Shown here: positions 33,520 through 44,718 of the stretch, piece by piece
Layout: each line of letters opens with the position of its first letter
Numbering within the stretch: position 1 is the first letter of the stretch
Assembly (NCBI GenBank): GCA_051294375.1
Contig: JBJCIZ010000239.1
Span: 2,679,476 to 2,743,475, forward strand
Direction: 5' to 3'
DNA length: 64,000 nucleotides
Source of the DNA: Paraspadella gotoi
Lineage: Eukaryota > Chaetognatha
Program-made: the position numbers and the translations under genes
Notes under the pieces: model-generated
Told to the model about the DNA's origin: nothing
The model's input: the letters and a program-made list of their open reading frames with translations, nothing else
Databases searched by the model: none

Positions 33520-36067
33520 ATGTCTTCCTCCCGGTTGGAGGAAGAGTTTCAAGAGTTGGATCGACTCGCCGCGTGGCCCTTAGTTTTTCAGAAGCTGAGG
33601 AACGACTCTCTGGCCTTCCAAGCCGTCGAGGTCTCCGTCCAAGCAGCCAGGCATCCGCAAAACCGAAGCCTCAACCGGTATCGCGATGTCTCTCCCTACG
33701 ATCACAGCAGAGTTATCCTCCAAGGTTGGCAACGGAAAAAAAAAATGGCGCGGTAACTTTTATGCCATTTTTCGATACTAATGTAATAATCAAATATTAT
33801 TATTAATTATTATTCTTATTATTATCGTTATTATTCGCCACACGTCAAGATAATGCGAGTTCTTTTCTTCTTAACGAGCTGTATTTAATGCACATGCAAC
33901 AAAAAGTGTAAAAGTACTGTTTTAATAATTTTTTTTCAGAGGGGGGGGGGAAATCGTCGCCTCTTTTTTGCCTTTTGTTTCAACGTTTTCACTTTTTTTT
34001 TGTCCAGAGGGCGAAATCGACTACATCAACGCCTCGATCGTCGAGGGATGCGCCCTCGCCACGCCTGCACCATCCCCGTCCCACAGCCAAGAGAAGAAGG
34101 CCCCAGATTTGCAGAGCGCTATGGGCCCCTGTCACTACAGGCGGTACATCCTTACTCAGGGTCCTCTGCCCGCCACGGCCGGCCATTTTTGGCAAATGGT
34201 GTGGGAGCAGAGATCTTTAGCCATCGTCATGCTCAACAAAGGTAAGACGGTGAAAGGGTTTTTTCGAAATTATATCGGAATGATTTGCTTATTTTTGTAG
34301 CTTAATGTGTTCTCGTTAAAAAAATTCCGTAGTGATTGAGAAGGGCGCGATCAAGTGCACTCAATACTGGCCAATCAGCAAGCAGAACGGGGAGCTCGCC
34401 TCTTACCTTTTCGACGACACTGGATTCCGCGTGACGCTGTTGGAGGAAGAGGACGAGCATTACTTCGTTATTCGACGGTCAGAATTTTTTTTTTTTTTTC
34501 AAAACGCGGAGCGTCTTACCAAATCTGTGGTCGGGGTTTTTTGGACCCAAATGTTAAATTGCGACCAATACTTCCCTCTTCCCCTCTTCCAGACTTTTGT
34601 TGGAACACCTCCCCACTGGTTCCCACCGCGAGGTTCTTCATTTCCACTACACCACGTGGCCCGACTTCGGCGTTCCCGAGTCTCCTTCCGCCTTCCTCCA
34701 CTTTCTTCTCGCCGTCCGCGAATCCGGGGCCTTGGAACCGGAAGTGGGTCCTCCCATCGTTCACTGTAGCGCCGGGATCGGCCGGTGGGTTTATTAGGGT
34801 TTTATTAAGAGGGACCTTCGAAGGATCGCTAAGTTTACTTTGACAGACTTTGTCGCTGTGTTTATCGTTGTCCTTTCGAGTTGATAACTTTTTTTTAATA
34901 CGAAAGTACTAGACTCTCGGTTGCTGGATTCTTTTATCATGCAAAAAGCCATTTTCCAACGCCGTCTCATTGTCGCAGATCGGGAACCTTTTGCCTCGTC
35001 GATTCCGCACTTGTAGAGATCGAAAAGAAGAAATCGCTCGACGCCGTCGACGTCCAGAGCCTCTTGATGCACATGCGGACCTTCAGAATGGGTCTCATTC
35101 AAACCTTTGAACAATTGAGGTTAGGCGGAAACTGGGTCTTGATGATTTGTCACGGGTTAATGTCTTTTTATCATTCCCCCCCGGTGTCTCAGGTTTTCCT
35201 ATTTGGCCATCATTCACGGAGGCCACCGAATCTTGACGGGTCGCTTCACCCGGGATGATCTCCTCAAGGACGAAGACGTCGACGACGAAATCGAGGAGGA
35301 GACGTCGGAGGAAGAGGAGGAGGTCATCGACGTCCCGCCCCCTCTGCCCCCGACGAGGGTCGAGAGTCTCTCTCCCGCCTCGGAACGAAAGTTTTTGCAG
35401 CAGCAGGTGAGTTTGTGTGTGTTTTTTTTTTTAATAAAGTACAAATTTAAATTTATGATTCGCTGAAAATTTTTTTTATCGAACCTTCGATCAGTTGGCA
35501 GCAGCCGCGGAAAAACGACGCGAGGAAGATAACGTACCGGGCCCTTTGCCTTTGCCGAAAAAACAAAAGATGGCGTTGGGTAAGTGGCTTGTACACGTTT
35601 CTCTTGTTTCTGTTCGTTTGTGTGACCGCCTCTTTAATTTATAATTGAATGTCACGCCACAGACGTCAACAAAATGGCTCGACCGGGAAGCTCGGATACG
35701 CTCTCCATCGACGAAGGCTTCGTCGACGTACAGACTCCGGTCATGGATTCCGACGCCCAAACGCCGACGGGTATAAACTATAGAACATTGGGCCACCCCT
35801 TTGTCTTTATTGGCGCCCATCGCCACAGTTGTTCCGTTATCTTCGATTTCAAATCTCTTCTCAGTTTCCTTCGGTTCGAAGAGTCAACTCCGGCAGCGAC
35901 AAGCGACGAGTTTGGACGCGAATCCAGCGAAAAAGGAGGCGCGAGTTCCTCCTTCCCATGAAACGAGCGAAACATCGACTTTTGTGAATTCCATTTCTTG
36001 GAAATGGCTGGTTTTGCCGCCGGTTTTGATTCTCGGCTACCTCGTTTACAGATATTGTTCCAACTGA
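33520..36067 (+). CDS. PTPN1: PTPN1/PTPN2-type (PTP1B/TCPTP) tyrosine phosphatase, tail-anchored
   Basis: Non-receptor protein tyrosine phosphatase of the ER-anchored PTP1B class. [20 protein letters not shown] is the pTyr-recognition loop, [11 protein letters not shown] the substrate-side strand, [14 protein letters not shown] the WPD loop, and [14 protein letters not shown] the P-loop with catalytic Cys. [20 protein letters not shown] carries the Q-loop Gln. An acidic, Pro-rich linker ([14 protein letters not shown]) ends in a C-terminal membrane anchor ([20 protein letters not shown]) and SN. Ten or so exons: 33520-33724, 34008-34241, 34333-34477, 34593-34784, 34979-35119, 35193-35406, 35495-35579, 35663-35770, 35865-36067. 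A Pro/Ser-rich insert of ~25 aa sits between YINASIV and YILTQ, absent from vertebrate PTP1B. PTPN1 versus PTPN2 cannot be resolved. Confidence 0.94.
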
Positions 36068-37785
36068 ACCTAGTGGTATCTCGTAATAGAGTTTCGAGAC
36101 GGCCAGTGACATACATATATCTCCGCACAGAGTCATTTTTTTTTCTTTAAAAAAACAACCCGGAGAAGCAATTTTCGGTTTTACGCTTTCCAGTGTTTTC
36201 GAGGGATTTGTCGTCTTTGTCATTTATTGTGACATTTAAAACAACTTATAATGTTAGATAATGGATCGGGTTTTTTTGGAATTTTAAAATTTAGTCTTTA
36301 ATGTTGGTTTATTGTATTTTAAATTTTTTGCTCTCAATTTGTTACAAGAAAGAATTCAAACAAGCTATTTTATTGACCGATGGATGCTCTCTCAATGTGA
36401 CATCTTCTTTCGTAGAATTCGTCACGAATAAAAGTATGATCGACATGAATTGAAAAGCGAAATGTGTATACAACCGAGTAAAATTTTGAGATTTAAATAG
36501 GGTATAATTGATTTAACCATAAAAATAAATGGTTTTGCTATATATACGTAAAGTTCATTAAGTGGGGCATAGCAGTCTTTTAAATCGGTCTCCTGTACTT
36601 TGATTAATATTAATTAGCATCTACATATTTGGTAGGAATCTTTTTTTTAATCGCAAAAAACTAGCAATCAAGCTTGATACTTATGTTTACAATTTTTATT
36701 CGTGACTGATTCGCTTTCTATTAAGTTTTTCATATAAATTATGAAAAAGGAAAAATAAAGTAAAACTTTAAGTTAACTATTTACCTCCACGTATTTCTGT
36801 TTTACCGAATAATTTGTTAGTTTGTTATAACACAGTCCTATATTTTTCTATTGAACTTAATAAGGAAATTATTTTATTATTCATATAAGCTAATAATAAT
36901 AAATAAAACCTACGTTTCATGGCTTCTAACGTTTGTTATTTTGATGAATTACGGGTAAGTACGAAAGTGATAGTTACGCCTCAGGAAAATAAACGTTTGT
37001 CCGGCGAATCTTTGTTTCACACATTTCTTCTTTTCCCATCTCTTTCCTCTCAATCACCGACGGGAGCTCAAAAGACCAAAATTCAAATCACAAGAAGTTT
37101 GAAAAATAAGTTAAACAATATCAATGCAATTGTTTTAACATTCATCCGATGTCGCCTGCTCTTCGACTCTAAAAGTTAATTTTTGATTTTTTTTGGAGGA
37201 AAACAGAAACGCGAAGTAAAAACAATGCAAAAAAAGAAAACAGAAGATGGAAAATAAAGTAAAGTTAGCGAGAATTTCAAGTTTGTCGCAGCGATTCGTG
37301 GGCACTACATAGAAACAGTCGGGTTGCCTGTGATGCCCAGCTGGGTGTGGCATCTCACCTGTTGGCGTTAGGGGCTTCTGACCCTCAGTGACGCCATCTA
37401 TTACTAGCGCGGTGTCGCTTGTGCCAACGGATAGGGAAGTCGTTAAGACTGTGGAGTGTGGATGGAACGCGTGGTTAGGATGATGGGTTCTCCCTCTGGG
37501 CCAATGGAATTGGCTGAATGAAGTTAGCTGAGGCACAGCCACAGCACCTTAGTTCGGGAAACGATTTCTGAATCCCAGTTCTTCGGATTCTATGGATGTT
37601 TTCAAATGTAACTTTCCCATAGAATTTGGATGCGATGTTTATTGCAGTATAAGTAACCAACTTGTTGAAGAAGGGGGCCTCTGCTGTAATTGAAAATTTT
37701 TTTTTTTTATCGAAAAAAGATAATACCTCCGAACCTTTTACGACACAAACGAAATTACAATGTTTTCTTTTCGCCAGAAAAAAAA
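36068..37785. other. Intergenic with a GC-richer island (37270-37680)
   Basis: Mostly AT-rich, with an AATAAA (~36426) usable by PTPN1. From about 37270 to 37680 base composition rises sharply without a plausible ORF. This stretch contains a hairpin (GGCGT..AGGG..CCCT..ACGCC, ~37363-37398). It may be a degenerate transposon end or a structured RNA; unresolved. Confidence 0.5.
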
Positions 37786-39210
37786 ATGAAAGCCTTGCGC
37801 CATTTTTCCGGAAATAGCTCTAACGCTCTCAAGAACCCCAATAATTCTGTCAAAAAAAGTAGAAAAGTTTGTCAAAAAGTTTTGAATTACTTAGATTCCA
37901 AGTACGAATCATTGTACTCTCGGGAGTCGTGGCAAAGCGTCAGAGAACAGATGCTTCTTCCGGAAAAACCCTACTGCGCTTTTATTAACGCTTTTTCGCC
38001 CGAGGCCAGGGAAGCCGAATCGAGGTAGTTGTTTTTGATTCGTGGTCATTTTTTTTCGTTTGTATAGAAACGAAGATCATCAGGCTTCTACAGAAAATAA
38101 AAAAAAAAAAATTTCAAAATTCACGATTCCACAACGATCTTAGGCTCGTCTTCGAATCAAACGCAGAGCCAATGATGTTTTGGCCCCACAACAAACTCCA
38201 CTTTCCTCTTTACGTTCTTCCTCAAGGTACCTTTTTTAGATTAGCAGTTTTGAGTTTGTCGAATTGTAAGAAAAAAAACCCCTTCATAATAGGAAAAAAG
38301 TTTCCTCGTTTGAAACACTCGCCCCTTGAATTGAAGCCTTATTTCGCTCTCAACGCCGCCTCCATTCTTCCCGTCGACATTTTGATGTCCGCCATTTTGA
38401 AATCACCTCCCACCGACGTCTCGGTGCTGGATCTCTGCGCTGCGCCGGGCGGGAAGTCTCTGCTGCTTCTCAATTTCCTACTGCGTTACTCTCAATCCGA
38501 GTCCGAGACGATCGAAGTTGTCGTCGACGCCAATGAGGCGAAGGAGAAGAGGTTCCGTTTGATGTCGTTAATGTTCGAATCTCATTTAAAATTGACCGAA
38601 GCGAAAGAGATTAGAGACGTGAAAGCCGTGGAGGTGGCGCCGAACCTTTGGCTGCGATTGTCCAATAATGACGCGGCTGCCGCCGATTACCGGCCATCTA
38701 CTCGGTATTCCGCCGTCCTCGCCGACGTTCCCTGCTCCGCCGATCGGAGCTGGCTCTTCAACGATCCCTCTTTCTCTTCCATGAACCGGCGTTTAGCCGA
38801 AGCGCCGTTGTTGCCTCAACTTCACCTGCGAATCTTAAATAACGCGTTGCGCTCGGCGACGCCCGGCGGCGTTGTCATCTACTGCACATGCACTTTGGAT
38901 GCGGCGCAGAACCAGGACGTGGTTGCCATGAGCGACGCCCGGGACGATACTCGATTTCAGATTTTAGATTTGAGTCACGTCAAGGAAAATACGGGCGACG
39001 TTTTCGGGTTATTAAAACATTTGATTATTTTGACTAAGTTTGGTCGATTTCCATTAGAAGAACTAGAAGTATGATGTTGACATTGTCATATTAAGGTTCA
39101 TCGAAGATTCCGATTATCAGCGACGGGTCGAATCAAACGGAATTCTTGTCATCCCACAAAAAGGAAAAAGCTGGGGTCCAATGTTTATTAGCGCAATCCG
39201 AAAACTTTGA
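37786..39210 (+). CDS. NSUN3: NSUN3, mitochondrial tRNA-Met cytosine-5 methyltransferase
   Basis: SAM-dependent RNA m5C methyltransferase; human NSUN3 methylates C34 of mitochondrial tRNA-Met. ALNAASILPVDILM and VLDLCAAPGGKSLLLL form the SAM-binding motif I. LADVPCSADRSWLF is motif IV with its Cys, and GGVVIYCTCTLDAAQNQDVV holds the second catalytic Cys. The tail GILVIPQKGKSWGPMFIS matches NSUN3 closely. Exons: 37786-38024, 38144-38226, 38293-39007, 39096-39210. The last intron (88 bp, GTTATT donor) is predicted to restore ...DVFG-FIEDSDYQ...; reading through instead gives an early stop at 39071. The N-terminus (MKALRHFSGNSSNALK) is basic and Ser/Asn-rich, compatible with a mitochondrial presequence. 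About 385 aa. NSUN4 is less likely, given the KGKSWGP ending. Confidence 0.88.
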
Positions 39211-39666
39211 CCACATTAAAACTCCCGAGTGACGCTTATCGCTTTTATCCAACCCTTGTTGGATCATGATTGGTCGGTAAGATCTGAACGACTGCAAAAA
39301 GATCAAACAATTTCGCAAAATGGAGTTTTACCCCCAACAAAAAAAAAGTTTGAACCCAAGAAAAAGGAACGACAACAACTAACCGTAAAAAGGTTTAATT
39401 TAAAGCAGCTTTATTCTTGATAAAGACTCCTATTTCCGCTGTATGAAGCCGATAACTAAAATTGAAGTTACAAATATTGCAACGAGATATTACGAATCGT
39501 GGTGGATTAGTCCACAGATCCTCCTTTAACCTCAGTAATGTCACTAATTGTGAGCGTGAATTTGTTTAGTTCTGAATTCGAAAATCTTTCATTGCGTTTT
39601 TGCAAACTTTTTTAGTGCTGATTTACTTCTTTTCAGTTATAAAGGTCACGCGTTTTTGGTCGAACA
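39211..39666. other. Intergenic NSUN3-SCFD1
   Basis: 456 bp without a recognised gene. Short basic open frames here have no family resemblance. Confidence 0.5.
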
Positions 39667-42251
39667 ATGTCTTCTTCCGCCGCGCTGACGATACGAGAAA
39701 AACAGACATCCGCCCTCAAGCGGATGATAAATCTTAATTCGCCCGTTGCCAAATCGACGGTGATGGAGCCAGTTTGGAAAGTCCTCATCTACGACCGCGT
39801 GGGCCAGGACATCATCTCCCCGCTGCTAAAGGTTGGAGAATTGCGCGACTATGGAATTACGCTGCACTTGCTGCTCCTCTCCGACCGCGATCCCATTCCC
39901 GACGTGCCCGCCATCTATTTCGTCATGCCTACGGAAGATAACGTAAAAAGGATCGGGCAGGACGTCTCCAACGGCCTGTACGAGTCGTACTACCTCAACT
40001 TCATCACGCCCGTTTCCCGCAAGTGTTTGGAGGATCTAGCCATGGCCTGTCTCAACTCGAACAGTCACTCGAGCGTGACCAAGTTGTACGATCAATACTT
40101 GAATTTCATTTCTCTCGAGGACGACATGTTCGTGTTGAAGCCGGAAAAACAGGCGGTGACGTACTACTCGCTCAATCGGACGGACGTCAAAGACCACGAA
40201 ATGGAAGATCTGATCGACGGCGTCGTCGACTCTCTCTTCTCCTTTTTCGTCACCATGGGTACCGTTCCCGTCATCCGGTGCCCAAAGGGAAACGCCGCCG
40301 AAATGGTCGCTCAGAAAATTGACAAGAAGCTTTGGGACAATCTGCGCGACAGCCGGAACAGCCTTTTTGCCGCGGAGGGTGGGGCGCAGGCGGCCCACAT
40401 GAGCTTTCAACGGCCACTCCTTGTAATCTTGGATCGGTGCGTCGATCTGGCAACGCCGTTGCATCACACTTGGACCTACCAGGCGCTGGTTCACGACGTG
40501 TTTAGCCTTAAATCTAATCGTGTGGAGATCTTCGAGCCGATCTCTCCTGACTCCCCCGTCGCGGGTCACAGATCCGCCAGAAAATCTAAGACTTACGATC
40601 TGAATCCCACGGACAAGTTTTGGCAAAGCCACAAAGGGAGCCCCTTTCCCTCGCTGGCCGAGGCCGTTCAGGAAGAGTTGGAGTCCTACCGTGCTTCGGA
40701 GGAAGAGGTTAAAAAACTAAAGACGGCCATGGGCGTGGAAGGGGAGGTGGACGACGGCGTCCTCGGCGGGGGACTCAGTCTCGACGACAACACGGCCAAA
40801 ATCACGTCCGCCGTCAGTTCTTTGCCCGAACTTCTCGAGAAGAAGCGCATCATCGATATGCACATGAACATCGCGACCAGCGTGCTGGAGCAGATCAAGC
40901 GTCGCAAGCTCGACATGTACTTCGAATCCGAGGAACAGATCATGGGCAAGCAGGCCTTGGAAAAGACCGTTTTGGACATTCTGCGTGACCACGAGAGTGG
41001 GACGCCCGAGGACAAGATGCGTTTTTTCCTAATTCACTTTCTGTGCGAGGACTTGAGCGACGCGGACGTGGAGTCGTGCCTCGACGCGCTTCGAGAAGCC
41101 GGCTGCGATTTGTCGCCCTACGACTACGTCAAGACTTGGAAGAAGTTCACCAAGGGCTCCTCGATCTCTTCCTCCGCCGGCCAGTACGGACAGTACGGGA
41201 CCAAGTCCGTCGGAATGTTTTCCAAACTCATGTCTCAAGGATCCAGTTTTGTAATGGAGGGCGTCAAGAACCTCGTCGTGAAAAAGCACAACCTTCCCGT
41301 GACGCAGATCGTGGACGCCTTGATGGAGCTCAAATCGGCGCCCGAAGTGGACGACTACAGATACTTCGATCCCAAACTCGTTAGGGCGACCGACAATGCC
41401 GTCGTGCCGAGAAGCCGATCCCCTTTTCAGGTCGTTTAAATTATATAAATAATATTTTAAAAAATATATTTTATAGGTAGAATTATAATGCATTTTTAAA
41501 GCTTCAAATTTAAACTTAAGTTAAGATGCATAATTTTAATAAATAAATTGAGGCCTGGAATAAGTCGCCTCAAAATCATTAAAAAAATGATTTGTACATT
41601 TATGTTTAAGATTTTCACTAGAGAATTGACAAAGTTTTTGTTTGCAACGAATTTTATTTATAGTTGAACAGACATGTTTCGACTTGTTTTACAAGTCAAA
41701 ACGCTGATGAAGACTTGTAAAACAAGTCGAAACATGTCTGTTCAACTATAAATAAAATTCGTTGCAAACAAAAACTTTGTCAATTCTCTAATTAATAGTA
41801 ACAACGAAAAAGAAAGGATTACTTCAATAAGATTTTCACTAAAATAGAGAGAGCGCCGCGACCGGTTGAACGCAGGAATGCGTCTTTGTTTTTGTGAATT
41901 AGGCGCCAAGTGGGCTGAAGAATACTATCAGTGACTTTTTTAGCCCCCTCGTAATTACTCAATATGATACCGGGTCACGTCTTAAGGTGTCATTGGCTTA
42001 AATAGGCAGTGTGAATGCCCGACTACATTTCGTCATAATTATCTCAGCGACGGCGAAATCGATTTTCATTTCAGGAAGCCGTTGTTTTCGTGATCGGCGG
42101 CGGAAACTACATCGAATATCAAAACCTGCAGGACTACGCCAAGTCGAAGGGGGGCGCCAAGAGAATAACTTACGGATGCTCCGACCTCATGAACGCCGCC
42201 GCTTTTTTAGAACAATTGCGGCAGTTGGGAAGGGATATGAAAAAGAGTTGA
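39667..42251 (+). CDS. SCFD1: SCFD1/SLY1, Sec1-family SNARE regulator
   Basis: Sec1/Munc18-family protein that binds syntaxin-5/-18 SNAREs in ER-Golgi traffic. LTIREKQTSALKRMINLN and EPVWKVLIYDRVGQDIISPL mark the Sly1 subfamily start. LLLLSDRDPIPDVPAIYFVM, YESYYLNFITPVSR, DQYLNFISLEDDMFVL, SFQRPLLVILDRCVDLATPL and HHTWTYQALVHDVF follow. DNTAKITSAVSSLPELLEKK and VMEGVKNLVVKKHNLPVTQI are equally diagnostic. Exon 1 runs 39667-41430; exon 2 (42075-42251) supplies EAVVFVIGGGNYIEYQNLQD and the last residues. About 645 aa (human 642). Most of the coding sequence is one exon. The 644-bp intron carries a perfect inverted repeat with a hammerhead-like core. Confidence 0.97.
41619..41790. repeat. Perfect 79-bp inverted repeat (foldback) in the SCFD1 intron
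   Basis: Left arm 41619-41697 and right arm 41712-41790 are exact reverse complements, separated by 14 bp (41698-41711). The arms include AACAGACATGTTTCGACTTG and its complement. Each inner arm end is itself nearly palindromic (GACTTGTTTTACAAGTC). The lack of mismatches implies a recent origin or continuing correction. Confidence 0.95.
41700..41742 (+). ncRNA. Hammerhead-ribozyme-like motif
   Basis: CTGATGA (41704-41710), then A, GACTTG-TAAAA-CAAGTC (stem II, 41712-41728), GAAA (41729-41732), and a short ACATGT palindrome as minimal stem III. The potential cleavage triplet is GTC, ending at 41738. TGTT after the site can pair with AACG before CTGATGA to form stem I. One extra A lies between CTGATGA and stem II compared with the canonical core, so activity is uncertain. 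Minimal stem-III hammerheads of this kind are known from Penelope-like retroelements and retrozymes. Confidence 0.45.
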
Positions 42252-42764
42252 ACGTAGTCGAAAACGCATTCCTACAAAACTTTTATATACAGGCTATACA
42301 GTTTTGCTATGTTTCCTGATTTTACGAGAACTTTGAAAAATATGTAGCCTTCCATTATGCTAGTCAAAATTTTGTTAACGTTAATCGAATTTCGTAATAA
42401 CCTGGTTAAATGAATGGCTGTTTATTAAGTTAAATTAATGTTTCTAAAAAAATGTTATATATTTTCTCATTCGGGAAAAGAAATGGAAAGAGAAACTTTT
42501 TTGCTACGTAATGAACGTTATAAAATTTCCTTAAAAGAATTCACTGTATCAAATAAGCTATTTCCTGTATTACTAAAATTGCAGGGGTGATTTAAAAACT
42601 TAACTGCATCATAATTTATTCGATATGCTTAAAAAATATTATTTAATTTGTAAAACGTATTTTAAAAAGTCACATTTAATGGCGCTGCCACTTGTCTTCT
42701 TTTTCAGGCGCTGTTGTTAAAGGTAAAACCCTCATCCGATTAATCCGCTTAATCAGACGTCGAG
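42252..42764. other. Intergenic SCFD1-OAS
   Basis: 513 bp of AT-rich spacer. CTTGTCTTCTTTTTCAG (AG ~42708-42709) is an acceptor-like site about 55 bp before the OAS-like ATG; it could end a 5'UTR intron or receive a spliced leader. Confidence 0.5.
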
Positions 42765-44088
42765 ATGAACCTGAGAAGCGTTTGTCTAACCGAAGAAGCC
42801 TTCCAGTCTCTGACCCTGGAGTCGCGTCAACTGCTCGAGTTGGATCGTCAGCGTCTCCGCGGTTCGCGCAACGCTCGCCGCGTAGCGCGCCGCATCGGCG
42901 ACGAGGTGGTCACCGTGCTGGAATCATGTCCTGTCTTTGTGACCCGCGCGGTTTTGCACGGATCCTACACTCGCGCCACCAACTTAAAGAAGCCTGGCCT
43001 CAGCGACCTAGACGTCGTCTGCTTTATCGGAAAAGATCGATACGGAAAGTATTTGTGGAAGATGGATGATTTCCAGAACATTCGCTTCTCGGCCTCTCCG
43101 AAAATCCAAAAATTCGTGGAGACGGAACTCAAGAAGCGTTTCGAATACGCCGAGTTCATTTGCGAATTCAAGGGTCTCTGCCTTCAATTCGAGGTTAAGA
43201 AAGATCAAAGAAGCCGCACTCCTTGGAAGATCGATATCCTGCTCGCCTTCGACATCGCGATGGCGCGCAACAATAACCTGGATTGGAAATCCATTAACAA
43301 AGAATACAAAGAGTCGAAGAGTCGACTGAACCACACCAATTCCTTGGCCGAGTATCGCAACGCCTTCATCGACAAGATTCTGAACCAATCCGCGCCTCTT
43401 CGCATTCTCGTGCGCTTGATCAAGTTTTGGAACAAGGGGATCGTCATGAAGGATCACGATGTGCTCGAGAGCGTCAACAGCTCCACCCTGGAGCTCTTGG
43501 TCCTGCTACTGTGGGATAACTACCATATCCCTAGGACATTCGAGCTAAATCGCGCTTTTGCGACTTGTCTACAGGCTATCGCTAACCCACATAAAATGCC
43601 CTACTTGTACTTTGAGGTAAGCAAGTATCCGGATTCAAAATGATAACTTAAAAACTATCACAATTAAAAATGATAGAAATAAAATTTAAGGAAAAAAAAA
43701 GTCTAAACGGTCTAAACATTTTCATTGTCGTTGTCTTTGCCAAAATGTTTAGTATTGATAGGGAAAGCCTCGTCTCATTTTGAGATTAAAGTTAGTTAGG
43801 GTCTGATAACTTTTTGATTAATAAAATGTTATTGACGGTTAATCGTTATTCTTAATTTTATCACTTTAGTCGAAACCTGGCGACGCGATATCCCGTCCGG
43901 CGCCGCCCACCGATCAAGAATTGACGGCTTTATCCAAGAAGGTGGAACCCAACCGCCTCGTCATCATTGACCCTTTTGCCGTCTTCAACAACTTCGCGCG
44001 CAACAGGGATAAAGGCTGGGCGAGTCTCCAAGAGAGCGCTCAACGCATTGTCAACTCCTTGCGCTCTCGAAGGGTTCATCCTTACTAA
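42765..44088 (+). CDS. OAS-like 2'-5'-oligoadenylate synthetase family nucleotidyltransferase
   Basis: Template-independent nucleotidyltransferase of the OAS/cGAS superfamily. Human OAS makes 2'-5'-oligoadenylate from ATP on dsRNA binding; sponges and other invertebrates have homologues, not all dsRNA-dependent. LHGSYTRATNLKKPGLSDLD holds the GS motif (G66-S67) and two catalytic Asp (D81, D83). WKIDILLAFD gives the third (D157), at nearly the spacing of human OAS1 (75/77/148). ILVRLIKFWNKG and STLELLVLLLWDN match the OAS C-terminal helical domain. Exon 1 is 42765-43616; exon 2 is 43870-44088 (SKPGDAIS... LVIIDPFAVFNNFARN...), phase 0. 357 aa, one OAS unit. No cGAS-type zinc-ribbon Cys cluster is visible. 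The C-terminal VIIDP...N.ARN.GW block is OAS-like. Confidence 0.85.
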
Positions 44089-44718
44089 AAAAAAAACTTT
44101 TTTTCCCCCGGTCATTGCGAAATTTGCGATAAGAATGATTTTTTGCATTTTTCTATTTGAATGTTTCAATTTTTAGCACTCACTATCGTTTTTCTATACA
44201 AATGACCGTGTGTTGAATCTGAGTTAATTATTTTGTTTCAAGTATTACAAATATTTTTATCGATCTATTTTTTATTCCTATTACCAACCAATTAGTAGAA
44301 ACTTATATATTAGTTTTAAGGAATAATGTTTAATTTTTAATTTCTTAATTTTTTTTTTGAAATGTTTACCTCAAATCAATTCAACTTATAATGATTTTTT
44401 TCCATCGTCATTTTCTTGCCAATAACTCCAATATTAATTAATGAATCCGCCACAAGTGCCTTGCCAATTAGATTAGGCTTTTGCTTGAAGTGTTACAATC
44501 ATATCAATTTATTTACCTAAATATTATTTTTCCTTTTGATTATACGTCAACGATATTTTGTATTTCCTAGTTGTTACGTTTTTTTTTCCAAATCGCGTCA
44601 TTTTTTTCTTTACTTTTCATTCGATTTAGATTTAAGGTTATATTAGGAACAAAATTTTTTTACCGAAAATGGTTTTGTGACAAGAATTTCGCACTCTTTG
44701 AAAAAGTTGACTTTTAAA
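44089..44718. other. Intergenic OAS-CISD3
   Basis: AT-rich, no gene seen. A pyrimidine tract ending TTCGATTTAG (AG ~44629-44630) lies ~90 bp before the next ATG. Confidence 0.5.

Noticed and set aside
37135-37542. 135-codon - strand frame as a retrotransposon protein
   Set aside because: No reverse transcriptase or endonuclease motif; the composition shift ends inside the frame.
39069-39095. 27-bp mini-intron at the end of NSUN3
   Set aside because: It would restore no sensible frame. An 88-bp GT-AG intron (39008-39095) joins the conserved C-terminus in phase instead.
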